DNA of 64,000 nucleotides, taken from an uncultured Prevotella sp. (GTDB lineage Bacteria; Bacteroidota; Bacteroidia; Bacteroidales; Bacteroidaceae). Where the stretch lies: positions 1 through 64,000 of the forward strand of contig CAKQMS010000004.1 of NCBI GenBank assembly GCA_934254985.1, given 5' to 3'. Positions 44,172-51,821 of the stretch are shown in pieces. Both the position numbers and the translations under genes were made by a program. The notes under the pieces were generated by a model. That model saw nothing but the letters and a program-made list of their open reading frames with translations. It was not told the DNA's origin and did not search any database. Within the stretch, counting starts at the first letter, position 1; each line of letters opens with the position of its first letter.

Positions 44172-44720
44172 TTAAACAAGCACTCGCTTGGCAAATTCCC
44201 AAACGATGATGCCTGCCGTGACAGAGACATTAAGCGAATGCTTAGTGCCAAATTGTGGAATCTCGATACAGCCATCGCTCATATCTACTACCGGTTGGGC
44301 TACGCCCTTAACCTCATTACCAAAAACTACAGCATAGCCCGCTGGCTCTTCCTGGCATGACGCAGGAGGAAGCGTAAGGTCTTGAAGTTTTGTTGAGCCT
44401 TCCACTTGCTCAACGGAATATACGAAATAGCCTTTGGCTTTAAGTTCTTTCACGGCCTCGGCAGTATCAGCATAATAATGCCATTCCACAGAGTCTTCAC
44501 CACCAAGGGCAGTCTTGTGGATTTCTGCATTTGGAGGAGTGGCGGTGATACCACACAGCATCACAGCCTCAACTCTGAAAGCATCGCACGAACGGAATAC
44601 CGAGCCAACATTGTATAGTGAGCGAACATTGTCTAACACCACTACCAATGGCAACTTCTTAGCCTCGCGGAATTCTTCTACCGAGAGGCGGTTCATCTCT
44701 ATGGTTTTAAGTTTACGCAC
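44172..44720 (-). CDS. TrmH/SpoU-family RNA 2'-O-methyltransferase
   Basis: The 182-residue protein fits the SPOUT superfamily with a trefoil knot. Family motifs are VLDNVRSLYNVGSVFRSCDAF, AVVFGNEVKGVAQPV and the late IPQFGTKHSLNVSVTAGI. Such enzymes methylate ribose in tRNA or rRNA, using S-adenosylmethionine. The start is GTG 44720, matching the usual RKLK beginning in Bacteroidetes, although ATG 44696 is possible. The target RNA is not known. Confidence 0.9.
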   Translation of the reverse strand: MRKLKTIEMNRLSVEEFREAKKLPLVVVLDNVRSLYNVGSVFRSCDAFRVEAVMLCGITATPPNAEIHKTALGGEDSVEWHYYADTAEAVKELKAKGYFVYSVEQVEGSTKLQDLTLPPASCQEEPAGYAVVFGNEVKGVAQPVVDMSDGCIEIPQFGTKHSLNVSVTAGIIVWEFAKRVLV

Positions 44721-44723
44721 CGT

Positions 44724-44763
44724 TTAAGAGTAAAAGGGTAAAAAAGTAAAAGGGTAAAAAGGG
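44724..44763 (+). repeat. GTAAAAGG repeat tract between TrmH-like and SufE genes
   Basis: Four units of AGTAAAAGGGTAAAA type fill the 57-bp gap. Here the repeat runs on the strand opposite to the flanking genes, so it does not supply their stop codons. Confidence 0.55.
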
Positions 44764-44777
44764 CAATGCCATTTACC

Positions 44778-45197
44778 TTATTTCTTCATCGAATATGCCA
44801 CAGCATACGCCTTTATCTGCTTCACCATAGCGAGCAGACCATTTGAGCGTGTAGGCGAAAGATGATCCTTAAGACCTATTTTCTCGATGAAATAGAAATC
44901 GGCATCGCGAATTTCATCTGGTGTATGACCGCTGATAACTCTAATGAGCAAAGCGATGATACCCTTTACTATCAGCGCATCGCTCTCGGCACTAAACACC
45001 AATTTGCCATCCACATAGTCGCATTGCAACCACACTCGGCTTTGGCAACCGTCAATGAGGTTTTGTTCTGTCTTATATTTCTCGTCGAGAGTACCGAGGT
45101 CGTTGCCAAGGTCTATCAACATCTGATATTTATCCATCCAATCGTCGAAGTCTGCAAACTCCTCGATTACTTCATCTTGTATTTCGTAGATTGTCAT
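44778..45197 (-). CDS. sufE: SufE-family Fe-S assembly sulfur acceptor
   Basis: The 139-residue cytosolic protein matches SufE: FDDWMDKYQMLIDLG near the start and the sulfur-accepting Cys in DGCQSRVW. SufE takes persulfide sulfur from SufS and passes it to the SufBCD scaffold. No other suf gene is adjacent. It shares the minus strand with the U32 peptidase gene 9 bp upstream. Confidence 0.92.
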   Translation of the reverse strand: MTIYEIQDEVIEEFADFDDWMDKYQMLIDLGNDLGTLDEKYKTEQNLIDGCQSRVWLQCDYVDGKLVFSAESDALIVKGIIALLIRVISGHTPDEIRDADFYFIEKIGLKDHLSPTRSNGLLAMVKQIKAYAVAYSMKK

Positions 45198-45205
45198 TTT
45201 CCTTA

Positions 45206-46459
45206 TTATTCTGGATTCACAATATCTATTCTATATAGTTTATCGTTTGGTCTTACCTTCTCTGGTACAGGTATTGAGACACGCTGACGCTGCAAAGCAC
45301 GCTCTACAGGCTTGAGGTCGTAGCGAATTTCGTCGGCAGTGAGCCATAGTGCACCAGTTGCATTACCTGTAACAAGGAGCTTATCGCCAACACCAAACTC
45401 CGAAGCTTCAACGGCAACTTCTGCCACACCAAGCTTAGAGAAATATTTAACCACTTTGCCCACAAGCACCTTCTTCTCTGTGGCACACGAACCATAGTTC
45501 TTATTCCACTCGCCGATGGTCTGTCCCTGATAATATCCATCCCAGAAGCCACGGTTGAAGACTGTTGCCAAACGCTCGTCCCAAGCATCCTTCTTCTCTT
45601 CTGTGAAGGTGCCATCGAGAACACTTGCAATAGCCTCTTTATAGCAGCTCACCACGGTATGCACATATTCTGGTCCACGAGCACGTCCCTCTATCTTGAA
45701 CACTCTAACTCCAGCCTTCATCATCTTGTCGATGAAGCGGATAGTCTTCAAGTCCTTAGGGCTCATGATATATTTGTTGTCTATCTCGAGCTGGTTGCCA
45801 GTCTCGTTGTCTGTTACGGTATATGAGCGACGGCATATCTGTACACATTGTCCACGGTTGGCGCTGCGATTAGCATTATGAAGACTCATATAGCACTTTC
45901 CGCTGATAGCCATACACAAAGCACCATGGCAGAACATTTCGATGCGTACCAATTCTCCCTTCGGACCACGAACATCCTGTTCCAATATCTGGCGATATAT
46001 CTCAGCCACCTGGTCCATATTGAGCTCGCGTGCCAACACCACAACATCGGCAAACTGAGCATAAAACTTCAAAGCCTCGATGTTAGAGATGTTGAGCTGA
46101 GTAGAGAGGTGCACTTCAACATCCTTCTGTCGGCAATATGTCATCACAGCCACATCAGAAGCTATCACTGCCGAAATACCAGCCTCGGCAGCAGCATCCA
46201 CAATCTCGCGCATAGCCTCAAGGTCTTCACCATAGATAATGGTGTTTACGGTGAGATATGTCTTTATGCCATGCTCGTTGCAAGTGGCAGCAATCTCTTT
46301 AAGGTCGTCGATGGTGAAATGGTTTGCTGAGTGCGAACGCATGTTTAATTGTCCGATACCGAAGTATACAGAATCGGCACCGGAATTAATAGCGGCAGCA
46401 AGAGACTCGCGTGAGCCTACGGGTGCCATTATCTCAAAATCTGTTGTTTTCTCGTTCAT
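45206..46459 (-). CDS. U32-family peptidase
   Basis: The 417-residue protein carries the U32 core: ELMAPVGS-like EIMAPVGSRESL, VYFGIGQLNMRS, the signature EMFCHGALCMAISGKCYMS and a C-terminal beta domain. Relatives include collagenase-like proteases and RNA-hydroxylation factors such as TrhP/YegQ, and recent work favours the RNA-modification role for many of them. ATG 46459 is preferred over ATG 46477 because a -7 box (46464-46472) lies between the two. Confidence 0.9.
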   Translation of the reverse strand: MNEKTTDFEIMAPVGSRESLAAAINSGADSVYFGIGQLNMRSHSANHFTIDDLKEIAATCNEHGIKTYLTVNTIIYGEDLEAMREIVDAAAEAGISAVIASDVAVMTYCRQKDVEVHLSTQLNISNIEALKFYAQFADVVVLARELNMDQVAEIYRQILEQDVRGPKGELVRIEMFCHGALCMAISGKCYMSLHNANRSANRGQCVQICRRSYTVTDNETGNQLEIDNKYIMSPKDLKTIRFIDKMMKAGVRVFKIEGRARGPEYVHTVVSCYKEAIASVLDGTFTEEKKDAWDERLATVFNRGFWDGYYQGQTIGEWNKNYGSCATEKKVLVGKVVKYFSKLGVAEVAVEASEFGVGDKLLVTGNATGALWLTADEIRYDLKPVERALQRQRVSIPVPEKVRPNDKLYRIDIVNPE

Positions 46460-46463
46460 GGGT

Positions 46464-46494
46464 GCAAAGTTAGCCATATTTTTCGTAATTTTGC
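46464..46494. promoter_or_regulatory. Back-to-back promoters with almost no leader
   Basis: TAACTTTGC on the minus strand (46464-46472) ends 4 bp before ATG 46459. TAATTTTGC on the plus strand (46486-46494) ends 3 bp before ATG 46498. With the usual -7 geometry both transcripts would begin at, or a few bases before, their start codons, so they would be leaderless or nearly so. Confidence 0.6.
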
Positions 46495-46497
46495 CAC

Positions 46498-47550
46498 ATG
46501 AAGAAGTTATTTTGCATTTTACTACCTCTGATAGTCTGCATGTTATCGGCTTGCGACAGCAAAAACCACGATAGCAAGCCTAATATAGAATTCATCATTG
46601 ATAGCCGAATAAAAACCACTCCTGTGAAAGACCAGGGGCGCAGCACGCTATGCTGGATATACGCTATGCTTGCCACCATAGAGAGCGACCGCCTTATGAT
46701 TGGCGACTCGGTAAACCTATCTGTCGACTACCTGGCACGTATGATGCTTAGCAACAAAGCCACGCAGACTCACTTCAGCCAGCGTCCACCATCTATGCGC
46801 GGTATGATGACGATGACACCACAGCTAATGGAGCAATATGGCATGATGCCCTACGACTCATACCATGCCGACAAGCCTGCCAACTACATGGCTATAGCTC
46901 GCAAAATGGCAAAGCTTGGACGCATACGCTCTTCGATATCTACAATGCAAGCTAATGTCGACGACCTACTGGACCGCGAGATTGGCTATCTGCCATACCA
47001 TATATATATGTTGGGTGCAGAATATTCGCCACAGGAGTTTGCCCACAGCATTTATCAGCCTGAGGAGTGGCAAGCCATAACGAGCTTCACTCATCATCCT
47101 TATGGCGAGGAGTTTGAATTGGAGACTCCCGACAACATGATGCACGACAGATTTCTCAACGTGCCTTTAGACACCATGATGACATACATCGTGCGCTCGC
47201 TAAGCCAAGGAATTCCTGTATGCTGGGAGGGCGACATCAGCGAAAAGGGCTTTGATATGGAGCGTGGCATAGCTACTCTCGACAACGAGAATGCCAACAA
47301 CAACGACGCTACCACCAACGCTGCAGCCTTGCGCCAAAAGGCTTTCGAACTTCGCTCTACCACCGACGACCATTGCATGGCTCTCGTTGGACTTGCCCAC
47401 GACAAGCAGGGCAAACGCTACATCATTGCCAAGAATTCTTGGGGTGCCATAGGTCGCTACCATGGCTACATATTTATGAGCGAACAATATATTAAAATGA
47501 AGACTATAGCCGTAATGGTGAAGAAAAAGACAGTAATAACCAATTTATAA
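46498..47550 (+). CDS. Papain-like (C1B-type) cysteine peptidase lipoprotein
   Basis: The 350-residue protein has a lipoprotein signal ending MLSACD (Cys19). A peptidase C1 domain follows, with the oxyanion Gln46 in KDQGRSTLCW, nucleophile Cys52, His292 in DDHCMALVG and Asn313 in KNSWGA. The layout, with a long insert between Cys and His, resembles bleomycin hydrolase or aminopeptidase C, but the protein is exported and shorter. It may process peptides in the periplasm or at the surface. Confidence 0.88.
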   Translation: MKKLFCILLPLIVCMLSACDSKNHDSKPNIEFIIDSRIKTTPVKDQGRSTLCWIYAMLATIESDRLMIGDSVNLSVDYLARMMLSNKATQTHFSQRPPSMRGMMTMTPQLMEQYGMMPYDSYHADKPANYMAIARKMAKLGRIRSSISTMQANVDDLLDREIGYLPYHIYMLGAEYSPQEFAHSIYQPEEWQAITSFTHHPYGEEFELETPDNMMHDRFLNVPLDTMMTYIVRSLSQGIPVCWEGDISEKGFDMERGIATLDNENANNNDATTNAAALRQKAFELRSTTDDHCMALVGLAHDKQGKRYIIAKNSWGAIGRYHGYIFMSEQYIKMKTIAVMVKKKTVITNL

Positions 47551-47721
47551 TATCAAAAATGCCTATTCTCTAACATCTGGCTGAAATATCATTTTCATGG
47601 TTCGTTCGAGACTATTTGGAAGAAGCTAACATGGATTAAGTTTTAACGACCTTCCAAACAAGTCGTCGCCATCCTCGTTTTTTATTATAATCTGCCAACT
47701 AACGTTAAAAACACAAGCATT

Positions 47722-47790
47722 TGGCAGAATATAATATAGTTTATTTTGCCAAGTGGTATCAATTTCATATCTTTGTGGCAAAATATAATA
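47722..47790 (+). promoter_or_regulatory. Promoter with two direct repeats before the AAA ATPase
   Basis: The 15-base repeat TGGCARAATATAATA occurs at 47722-47736 and 47776-47790, 54 bp apart. The second copy directly follows the -7 box TATCTTTG (47768-47775) and covers the likely start site. The remaining part of this 245-bp gap has no gene. Confidence 0.5.
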
Positions 47791-47795
47791 AGAAT

Positions 47796-49235
47796 ATGAG
47801 CAAGATAGTAGGAAGAAAACAAGAAATAGAAGAGTTGGAAAGACTCTATCATAGCGATCGTTCAGAGTTTGTTGCCGTATATGGCAGAAGGCGAGTGGGC
47901 AAAACGTTTCTAATAAAACAAGCTCTGAAGGATAGGTTTACATTTCAACATACAGGAGTTTCGCCAGTAGATCAAGAAGATGAAAAAAACCGTTTAAAGA
48001 CACAATTAGAGAGTTTCTACTTCTCTCTACTTAATCATGGTCTTGAAGGGTTCAAGCAACCGAAGTCGTGGATGGAGGCTTTTTTCCTGCTAACACAGCT
48101 TCTACAATCGCTCGACAAGGGACAAAGAATGGTTATCTTCATCGATGAATTACCTTGGATGGATACTCCACGAAGTAATTTCCTATCAGCATTTGAAAGT
48201 TTTTGGAACGGATGGTGTAGCGGACATGACAATATTATGCTTATTGTTTGCGGAAGTGCAACATCGTGGATACTAAGTAATCTTTCTCGCAACAAAGGTG
48301 GTCTGTATGGTCGTTTGACTTGCGAAATAAAGTTGTCGCCATTCACATTGAAAGAATGTGAAGAATACTTTGAACATGAAAACATTGAAATGTCACGATA
48401 TGACATAGTTCAAGCACATATGGTATTTGGTGGAATGCCATACTACCTAAGCTATTTCCGAAAAGGGTATAGTTTTGAGAAAAATACTGATATGATACTT
48501 TTTGGCAATAAGCCTCGCTTGCATGATGAGTTCAATCGCCTTTTCAATGCGATATTCACTAATGCCGAAGATTGCAAGAAGATAATAAGTCTTCTGGCAA
48601 CACGCAACTATGGTTTTACGCGTGAAGAGATATCAAAAGCTACAGGAATTCCTTTTGGTGGAGGTTTAACAAGTATGTTAGCATCTCTAATAGAGAGTGA
48701 TTTTCTTATACGCTACACTCCATATGGTAAAGGAATGTTGGAACACTATAAGTTAATAGACAATTTCTGTCTTTTCTGGATAAAATATGTGAAGAATAAC
48801 CAGCGAGAAGCTTCATTTATGAATGACAACTGCACTTCAGGCATTATGAAAGCATGGCGAGGAGTAGCATTTGAGCAGGTATGCTGGCAACATATTATTC
48901 AGATAAAACGTGCTTTAGGCATTGAAGGGGTAAGAACTTCTATCTCTGCATGGAACCAGAAGGGAACAGAATCAAAGACTGGAGCTCAAGTAGACATGTT
49001 GATTATGAGAGATGATAATATAGTAAATCTATGCGAAATGAAGTTTGCCAGTACACTTTATAGCATAGACAAAGAAGAAGAGCAAAAGATTCTTCATAGA
49101 ATAGAGGCACTTAGCAATACTTTAAGTGATAAGCAGAAAGTACATCTTACCCTCATAACCACTTATGGACTACAATATGGTAAACATAGTGGCAAGATAC
49201 AGAAAACTATAAATTGCGAAGATTTATTTACCTAG
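47796..49235 (+). CDS. AAA-family ATPase with C-terminal PD-(D/E)XK-like domain (DUF234 type)
   Basis: The 479-residue protein starts at ATG 47796, chosen because the promoter lies just upstream. An N-terminal ATPase domain has the P-loop GRRRVGKT (Lys36) and IDELPWMD as Walker B. A winged-helix part lies near 275-330 (FTREEISKATGIP). The C-terminus has Asp400 in QVDMLI and Glu414-Met-Lys416 in CEMKF, an arrangement like a PD-(D/E)XK nuclease. Many Bacteroidetes and archaea carry this group in accessory DNA; the role is unknown. Confidence 0.85.
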   Translation: MSKIVGRKQEIEELERLYHSDRSEFVAVYGRRRVGKTFLIKQALKDRFTFQHTGVSPVDQEDEKNRLKTQLESFYFSLLNHGLEGFKQPKSWMEAFFLLTQLLQSLDKGQRMVIFIDELPWMDTPRSNFLSAFESFWNGWCSGHDNIMLIVCGSATSWILSNLSRNKGGLYGRLTCEIKLSPFTLKECEEYFEHENIEMSRYDIVQAHMVFGGMPYYLSYFRKGYSFEKNTDMILFGNKPRLHDEFNRLFNAIFTNAEDCKKIISLLATRNYGFTREEISKATGIPFGGGLTSMLASLIESDFLIRYTPYGKGMLEHYKLIDNFCLFWIKYVKNNQREASFMNDNCTSGIMKAWRGVAFEQVCWQHIIQIKRALGIEGVRTSISAWNQKGTESKTGAQVDMLIMRDDNIVNLCEMKFASTLYSIDKEEEQKILHRIEALSNTLSDKQKVHLTLITTYGLQYGKHSGKIQKTINCEDLFT

Positions 49236-49257
49236 GATATGACGTGGAGTTAATATT

Positions 49258-49464
49258 TCATTCTAAGCATTGTTTTATTAAATCATGAGCATTTTCTGCA
49301 TGATAAACTCTACCTGATTTAACGTCATCCAAAGCCTCTTCGATACCACTTTTATTTTCTGTTTGGATAACCCATCCAAACTTCTTTGCCAATTCCTTCA
49401 ACAAGTTGAAATCTACTTGCGGAATGGTAATGGTCGTTGTAATGTTATTAACAGCTACATCCAT
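49258..49464 (-). CDS. Small protein resembling a RelB/Phd-type antitoxin
   Basis: The 68-residue protein begins with a short beta-strand segment (ITTTITIPQVDFNLLKELAKK) and ends with helices. The composition and the DVKSGRVYHAENA segment resemble small ribbon-helix antitoxins, but no toxin gene is adjacent. A -7 promoter box lies 30 bp upstream. It converges with the AAA ATPase gene 23 bp away. The antitoxin call is tentative. Confidence 0.5.
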   Translation of the reverse strand: MDVAVNNITTTITIPQVDFNLLKELAKKFGWVIQTENKSGIEEALDDVKSGRVYHAENAHDLIKQCLE

Positions 49465-49493
49465 GTCGTTATGCTTTTAAATGTTATCTGTGG

Positions 49494-49502
49494 GCAAAGA
49501 TA
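49494..49502 (-). promoter_or_regulatory. Promoter -7 box for the 68-residue protein
   Basis: The minus strand reads TATCTTTGC, 30 bp upstream of ATG 49464. Confidence 0.5.
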
Positions 49503-49557
49503 CTACATTTCTTTGAATCTTCAAATGTTTAAGGAAATAAATCGAGGTTACAACGAA

Positions 49558-49594
49558 AATAGGCGACTCCCGGATTGGAGGAGAGTCGCCTATT
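49558..49594 (-). terminator. Intrinsic terminator after vapD
   Basis: AATAGGCGACT and AGTCGCCTATT form an 11-bp stem directly after the vapD stop. On the minus strand it is followed by TTTTCGTT. The stem sequence is nearly the same as the terminator at 50232. Confidence 0.8.
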
Positions 49595-49876
49595 CTATGA
49601 GTTTTTAACCAAATCAGTAAAGTTCGACCAACTTTCAACTTTGAATCCTCTTAGATCTCTGACTGATTTCTTAAACCACTCTATTTTAGAAAGCTCCATA
49701 ACTGTTTTTACAAGTGCAGTCAAATCATCATTCATCGTCATGTATGTACTGCCTTGCACCCACTCGAAACCATTCTTTTTTAGAAGCTCTTTTATTTCGT
49801 AGTAAGCTTTGTTGTAAGGTTCACCATAGTATTTCTGTAAATCAGAAATAACCATATCAAATGCTAGTGCGTACAT
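49595..49876 (-). CDS. vapD: VapD-family endoribonuclease
   Basis: The 93-residue protein resembles VapD, a Cas2-like ferredoxin-fold RNase: it begins MYALAFDMVISDLQKYY and has WVQGSTYMTMNDDLTALV. VapD proteins act as toxins or stress RNases, often next to a small antitoxin-like gene. Its start overlaps the end of the upstream 64-residue gene by 13 bp, so the pair is co-translated. A terminator follows at once. Confidence 0.85.
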   Translation of the reverse strand: MYALAFDMVISDLQKYYGEPYNKAYYEIKELLKKNGFEWVQGSTYMTMNDDLTALVKTVMELSKIEWFKKSVRDLRGFKVESWSNFTDLVKNS

Positions 49877-50058
49877 ACTGCCTCCTTTGCTGGTTCAAAT
49901 AAGTCTTTATATCCAAAGAAGATGTTCCCATCTGCGGTTTTTGCGGAGATGACAATTCCTACGAAAGGATTGTTCTCAACTTCAATCACTTCGCCCTGTG
50001 TCCAGTCTTTGGCATGTGTCAAGTCTGGAGATATTAATACTTTGTCACCTATTCTCAT
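49864..50058 (-). CDS. Small partner protein of VapD
   Basis: The 64-residue protein starts at ATG 50058 (a GTG two codons earlier is possible). It is mostly beta-strand: RIGDKVLISPDLTHAKDWTQ, then VIEVENNPFVGIVISAK, an SH3-like or KOW-like barrel pattern. It overlaps vapD, as expected for a toxin-antitoxin pair, and is the likely antitoxin by position. Part of a palindromic repeat lies just upstream, where its promoter should be. Confidence 0.6.
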   Translation of the reverse strand: MRIGDKVLISPDLTHAKDWTQGEVIEVENNPFVGIVISAKTADGNIFFGYKDLFEPAKEAVCTH

Positions 50059-50092
50059 ATTCACAAAAATATAAATGTTGTACTTATTCGCC

Positions 50093-50160
50093 GCAAAGGA
50101 AAGGCAAACGAGCGCAAAGAAAGTTTGCTTTCAATTTGCCGAGTGCAGCTTTTCTTCTGC
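50093..50160. repeat. Single palindromic element related to the 82-bp repeat
   Basis: One end reads GCAAAGGAAAGGCAAACGAG and the other GCCGAGTGCAGCTTTTCTT, the same layout as each unit at 20939. The centre pairs GCAAAGAAAG with CTTTCAATTTGC-like sequence. It lies directly upstream of the VapD partner gene, so both elements border a minus-strand promoter. The rest of the gap to 50232 shows no gene. Confidence 0.65.
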
Positions 50161-50231
50161 AAAAATACGACTTTTCCTCGTAACCACCAAATGTTTATGG
50201 GGAAATGTTGTGGGTTAGTACAAAAAGAAAA

Positions 50232-50262
50232 TAGGCGACTCCCGCTATACGAGAGCCGCCTA
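50232..50262 (-). terminator. Intrinsic terminator of the sus operon
   Basis: The 13-bp stem (TAGGCGACTCCCG with CGAGAGCCGCCTA) pairs fully only in the minus-strand RNA, where two positions form G-U pairs; on the plus strand they would be A-C mismatches. TTTTCTTTTT follows on the minus strand. Confidence 0.85.
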
Positions 50263-50304
50263 AATAGATTATGAGATAAAAAAGAGTTTTTTTCTCAAAT
50301 AGTT

Positions 50305-51741
50305 TTATTGCTTGGTAAGCACTACACGGTTTGCACCCTCGTAAGAGAGATACAACTGGATCTTGTACTTGCCATCGCCATTAGGAACATTTAGATCCTT
50401 ACCATCGAACTGAGTCAGGTTATCATATGCTTCAGAATTACCATCTGCACCACCCCAACTAATTTTCCAATCGTCGTTTACAGCAAACTTGAAACCATTG
50501 GTAAGATCAGTAGTGAGCTCCCAGCAACCTGCTGCTGCATTGTATGTCATGTGGCAGTTAGCGTCATCCTGCTTCCAACCATTATGATTACCTACACAAG
50601 TAATGCTGTTAATAGCAACAAGGCTATAGGTATTTGTGTTAAGGTCAAGATTTATCTGATAGAAACCTGCCTTTGGAGCTGTGAAGTTAGGACCACCAGG
50701 GATATCTTCAACTTTGTTGTCACCAGCAAACTCCAAGTCGCCAGCCCAATCATCTGAACCAGTACCAGGCAGTGGTTTAAACTTGAACTCACCATCCAAC
50801 CAATAGTAACCCTGATAGTTTTCATCAAGTTTAGGGCTGCAAAGAGCATTAGTTGTCTTCCAACCAGACTCATTACCAATTTCGTAGTAGAGTGCGAAGT
50901 TTACCTTCTCAATCTTGTAGGTTCCCTCCATAAGGTTGATAGTCATCTTAACGTACTTAGCATCGCCATTTACAGTAACCTTGAATGAACCATCATTATC
51001 AAGTGCATTACGACGGCAAATCTTACCAGTTTCGCCATTTTTACCATTACCCTCAGCGCAAGCGAAGACATAAGACCAATCGTTCTTCTCAACAGTTACA
51101 TCATCGATGAATGCGAACCAGTTGTCACCCTCGTTTACAGGGAATGTAAGGGTAAATACAGGGTCGTCGTAAACATCCTTATCACTATGATTGAATGGCA
51201 TTGAAGTTTCTGTAGGACTCCATGATGTACCTGCGATATCACCAATCAGATAGAAGTGCTTAGAAATTGGAGTAGGAGTAACCTTAACCTGAATAGAACC
51301 AGCGTTGATAAGTACAGCCTGTCCATCCTTAACTGCGTCAACGAAAACTTTACAGTTAAAAGTACGTTGTAAAGGACGAAGACCGAAAACTTTTTGTGTT
51401 AGAGTATTAAAAGTTTCGGTTTCTACAGTACCATCGTTTTCAAGGTCGATCTCGTATGTTTGAGCATTCTCAACACCTTCAGGAGTAGCCTTAAGGCGAA
51501 TATTCTCAAGGGTAAAACCTTCAGGTAGCGCATCACCAGCAAGAGTTAGCACTTTGACAGTAGCTGGAGCATTAGCCATATCGACAACAGCTCCCTCAGC
51601 AGCTGTGGCTGTATAGCCAGGTATGGTGATGGCAACTTCTTCTGGGTTCTTTATAGGAGATGCCCAATCGTTGAAGTCTTCATCGCAAGATGCCATAAGA
51701 ACACCTGCGAAGGCAATAGCCAAATATTTTACGAATTTCAT
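50305..51741 (-). CDS. susF: SusF-like outer-membrane glucan-binding lipoprotein
   Basis: The 478-residue lipoprotein has a signal ending LMASCD (Cys19). A SusE-type N-terminal domain (about 25-155) is followed by three starch-binding-like modules (about 160-275, 280-385 and 388-478), each with Trp-rich surfaces such as GNHNGWKQDDANCH. SusF proteins sit on the cell surface and bind starch or malto-oligosaccharides without catalysis. It is the last gene of the susC-D-E-F operon and is followed by a terminator. Confidence 0.88.
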   Translation of the reverse strand: MKFVKYLAIAFAGVLMASCDEDFNDWASPIKNPEEVAITIPGYTATAAEGAVVDMANAPATVKVLTLAGDALPEGFTLENIRLKATPEGVENAQTYEIDLENDGTVETETFNTLTQKVFGLRPLQRTFNCKVFVDAVKDGQAVLINAGSIQVKVTPTPISKHFYLIGDIAGTSWSPTETSMPFNHSDKDVYDDPVFTLTFPVNEGDNWFAFIDDVTVEKNDWSYVFACAEGNGKNGETGKICRRNALDNDGSFKVTVNGDAKYVKMTINLMEGTYKIEKVNFALYYEIGNESGWKTTNALCSPKLDENYQGYYWLDGEFKFKPLPGTGSDDWAGDLEFAGDNKVEDIPGGPNFTAPKAGFYQINLDLNTNTYSLVAINSITCVGNHNGWKQDDANCHMTYNAAAGCWELTTDLTNGFKFAVNDDWKISWGGADGNSEAYDNLTQFDGKDLNVPNGDGKYKIQLYLSYEGANRVVLTKQ

Positions 51742-51780
51742 ATTGTCTATGTTTAATAATTATTGATTAGGTGTCAAGAA

Positions 51781-51809
51781 GTTGGCAGAAGCGGAAAGCT
51801 TCCGCCAAC
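51781..51809 (-). promoter_or_regulatory. Hairpin between susE and susF
   Basis: GCGGAA pairs with TTCCGC, and GTTG pairs with CAAC with a bulge on one side, in the 80-bp susE-susF gap. It has no T-run, so it is more likely an mRNA-processing or stability element than a terminator. Confidence 0.5.
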
Positions 51810-51821
51810 AACTAAATGACT

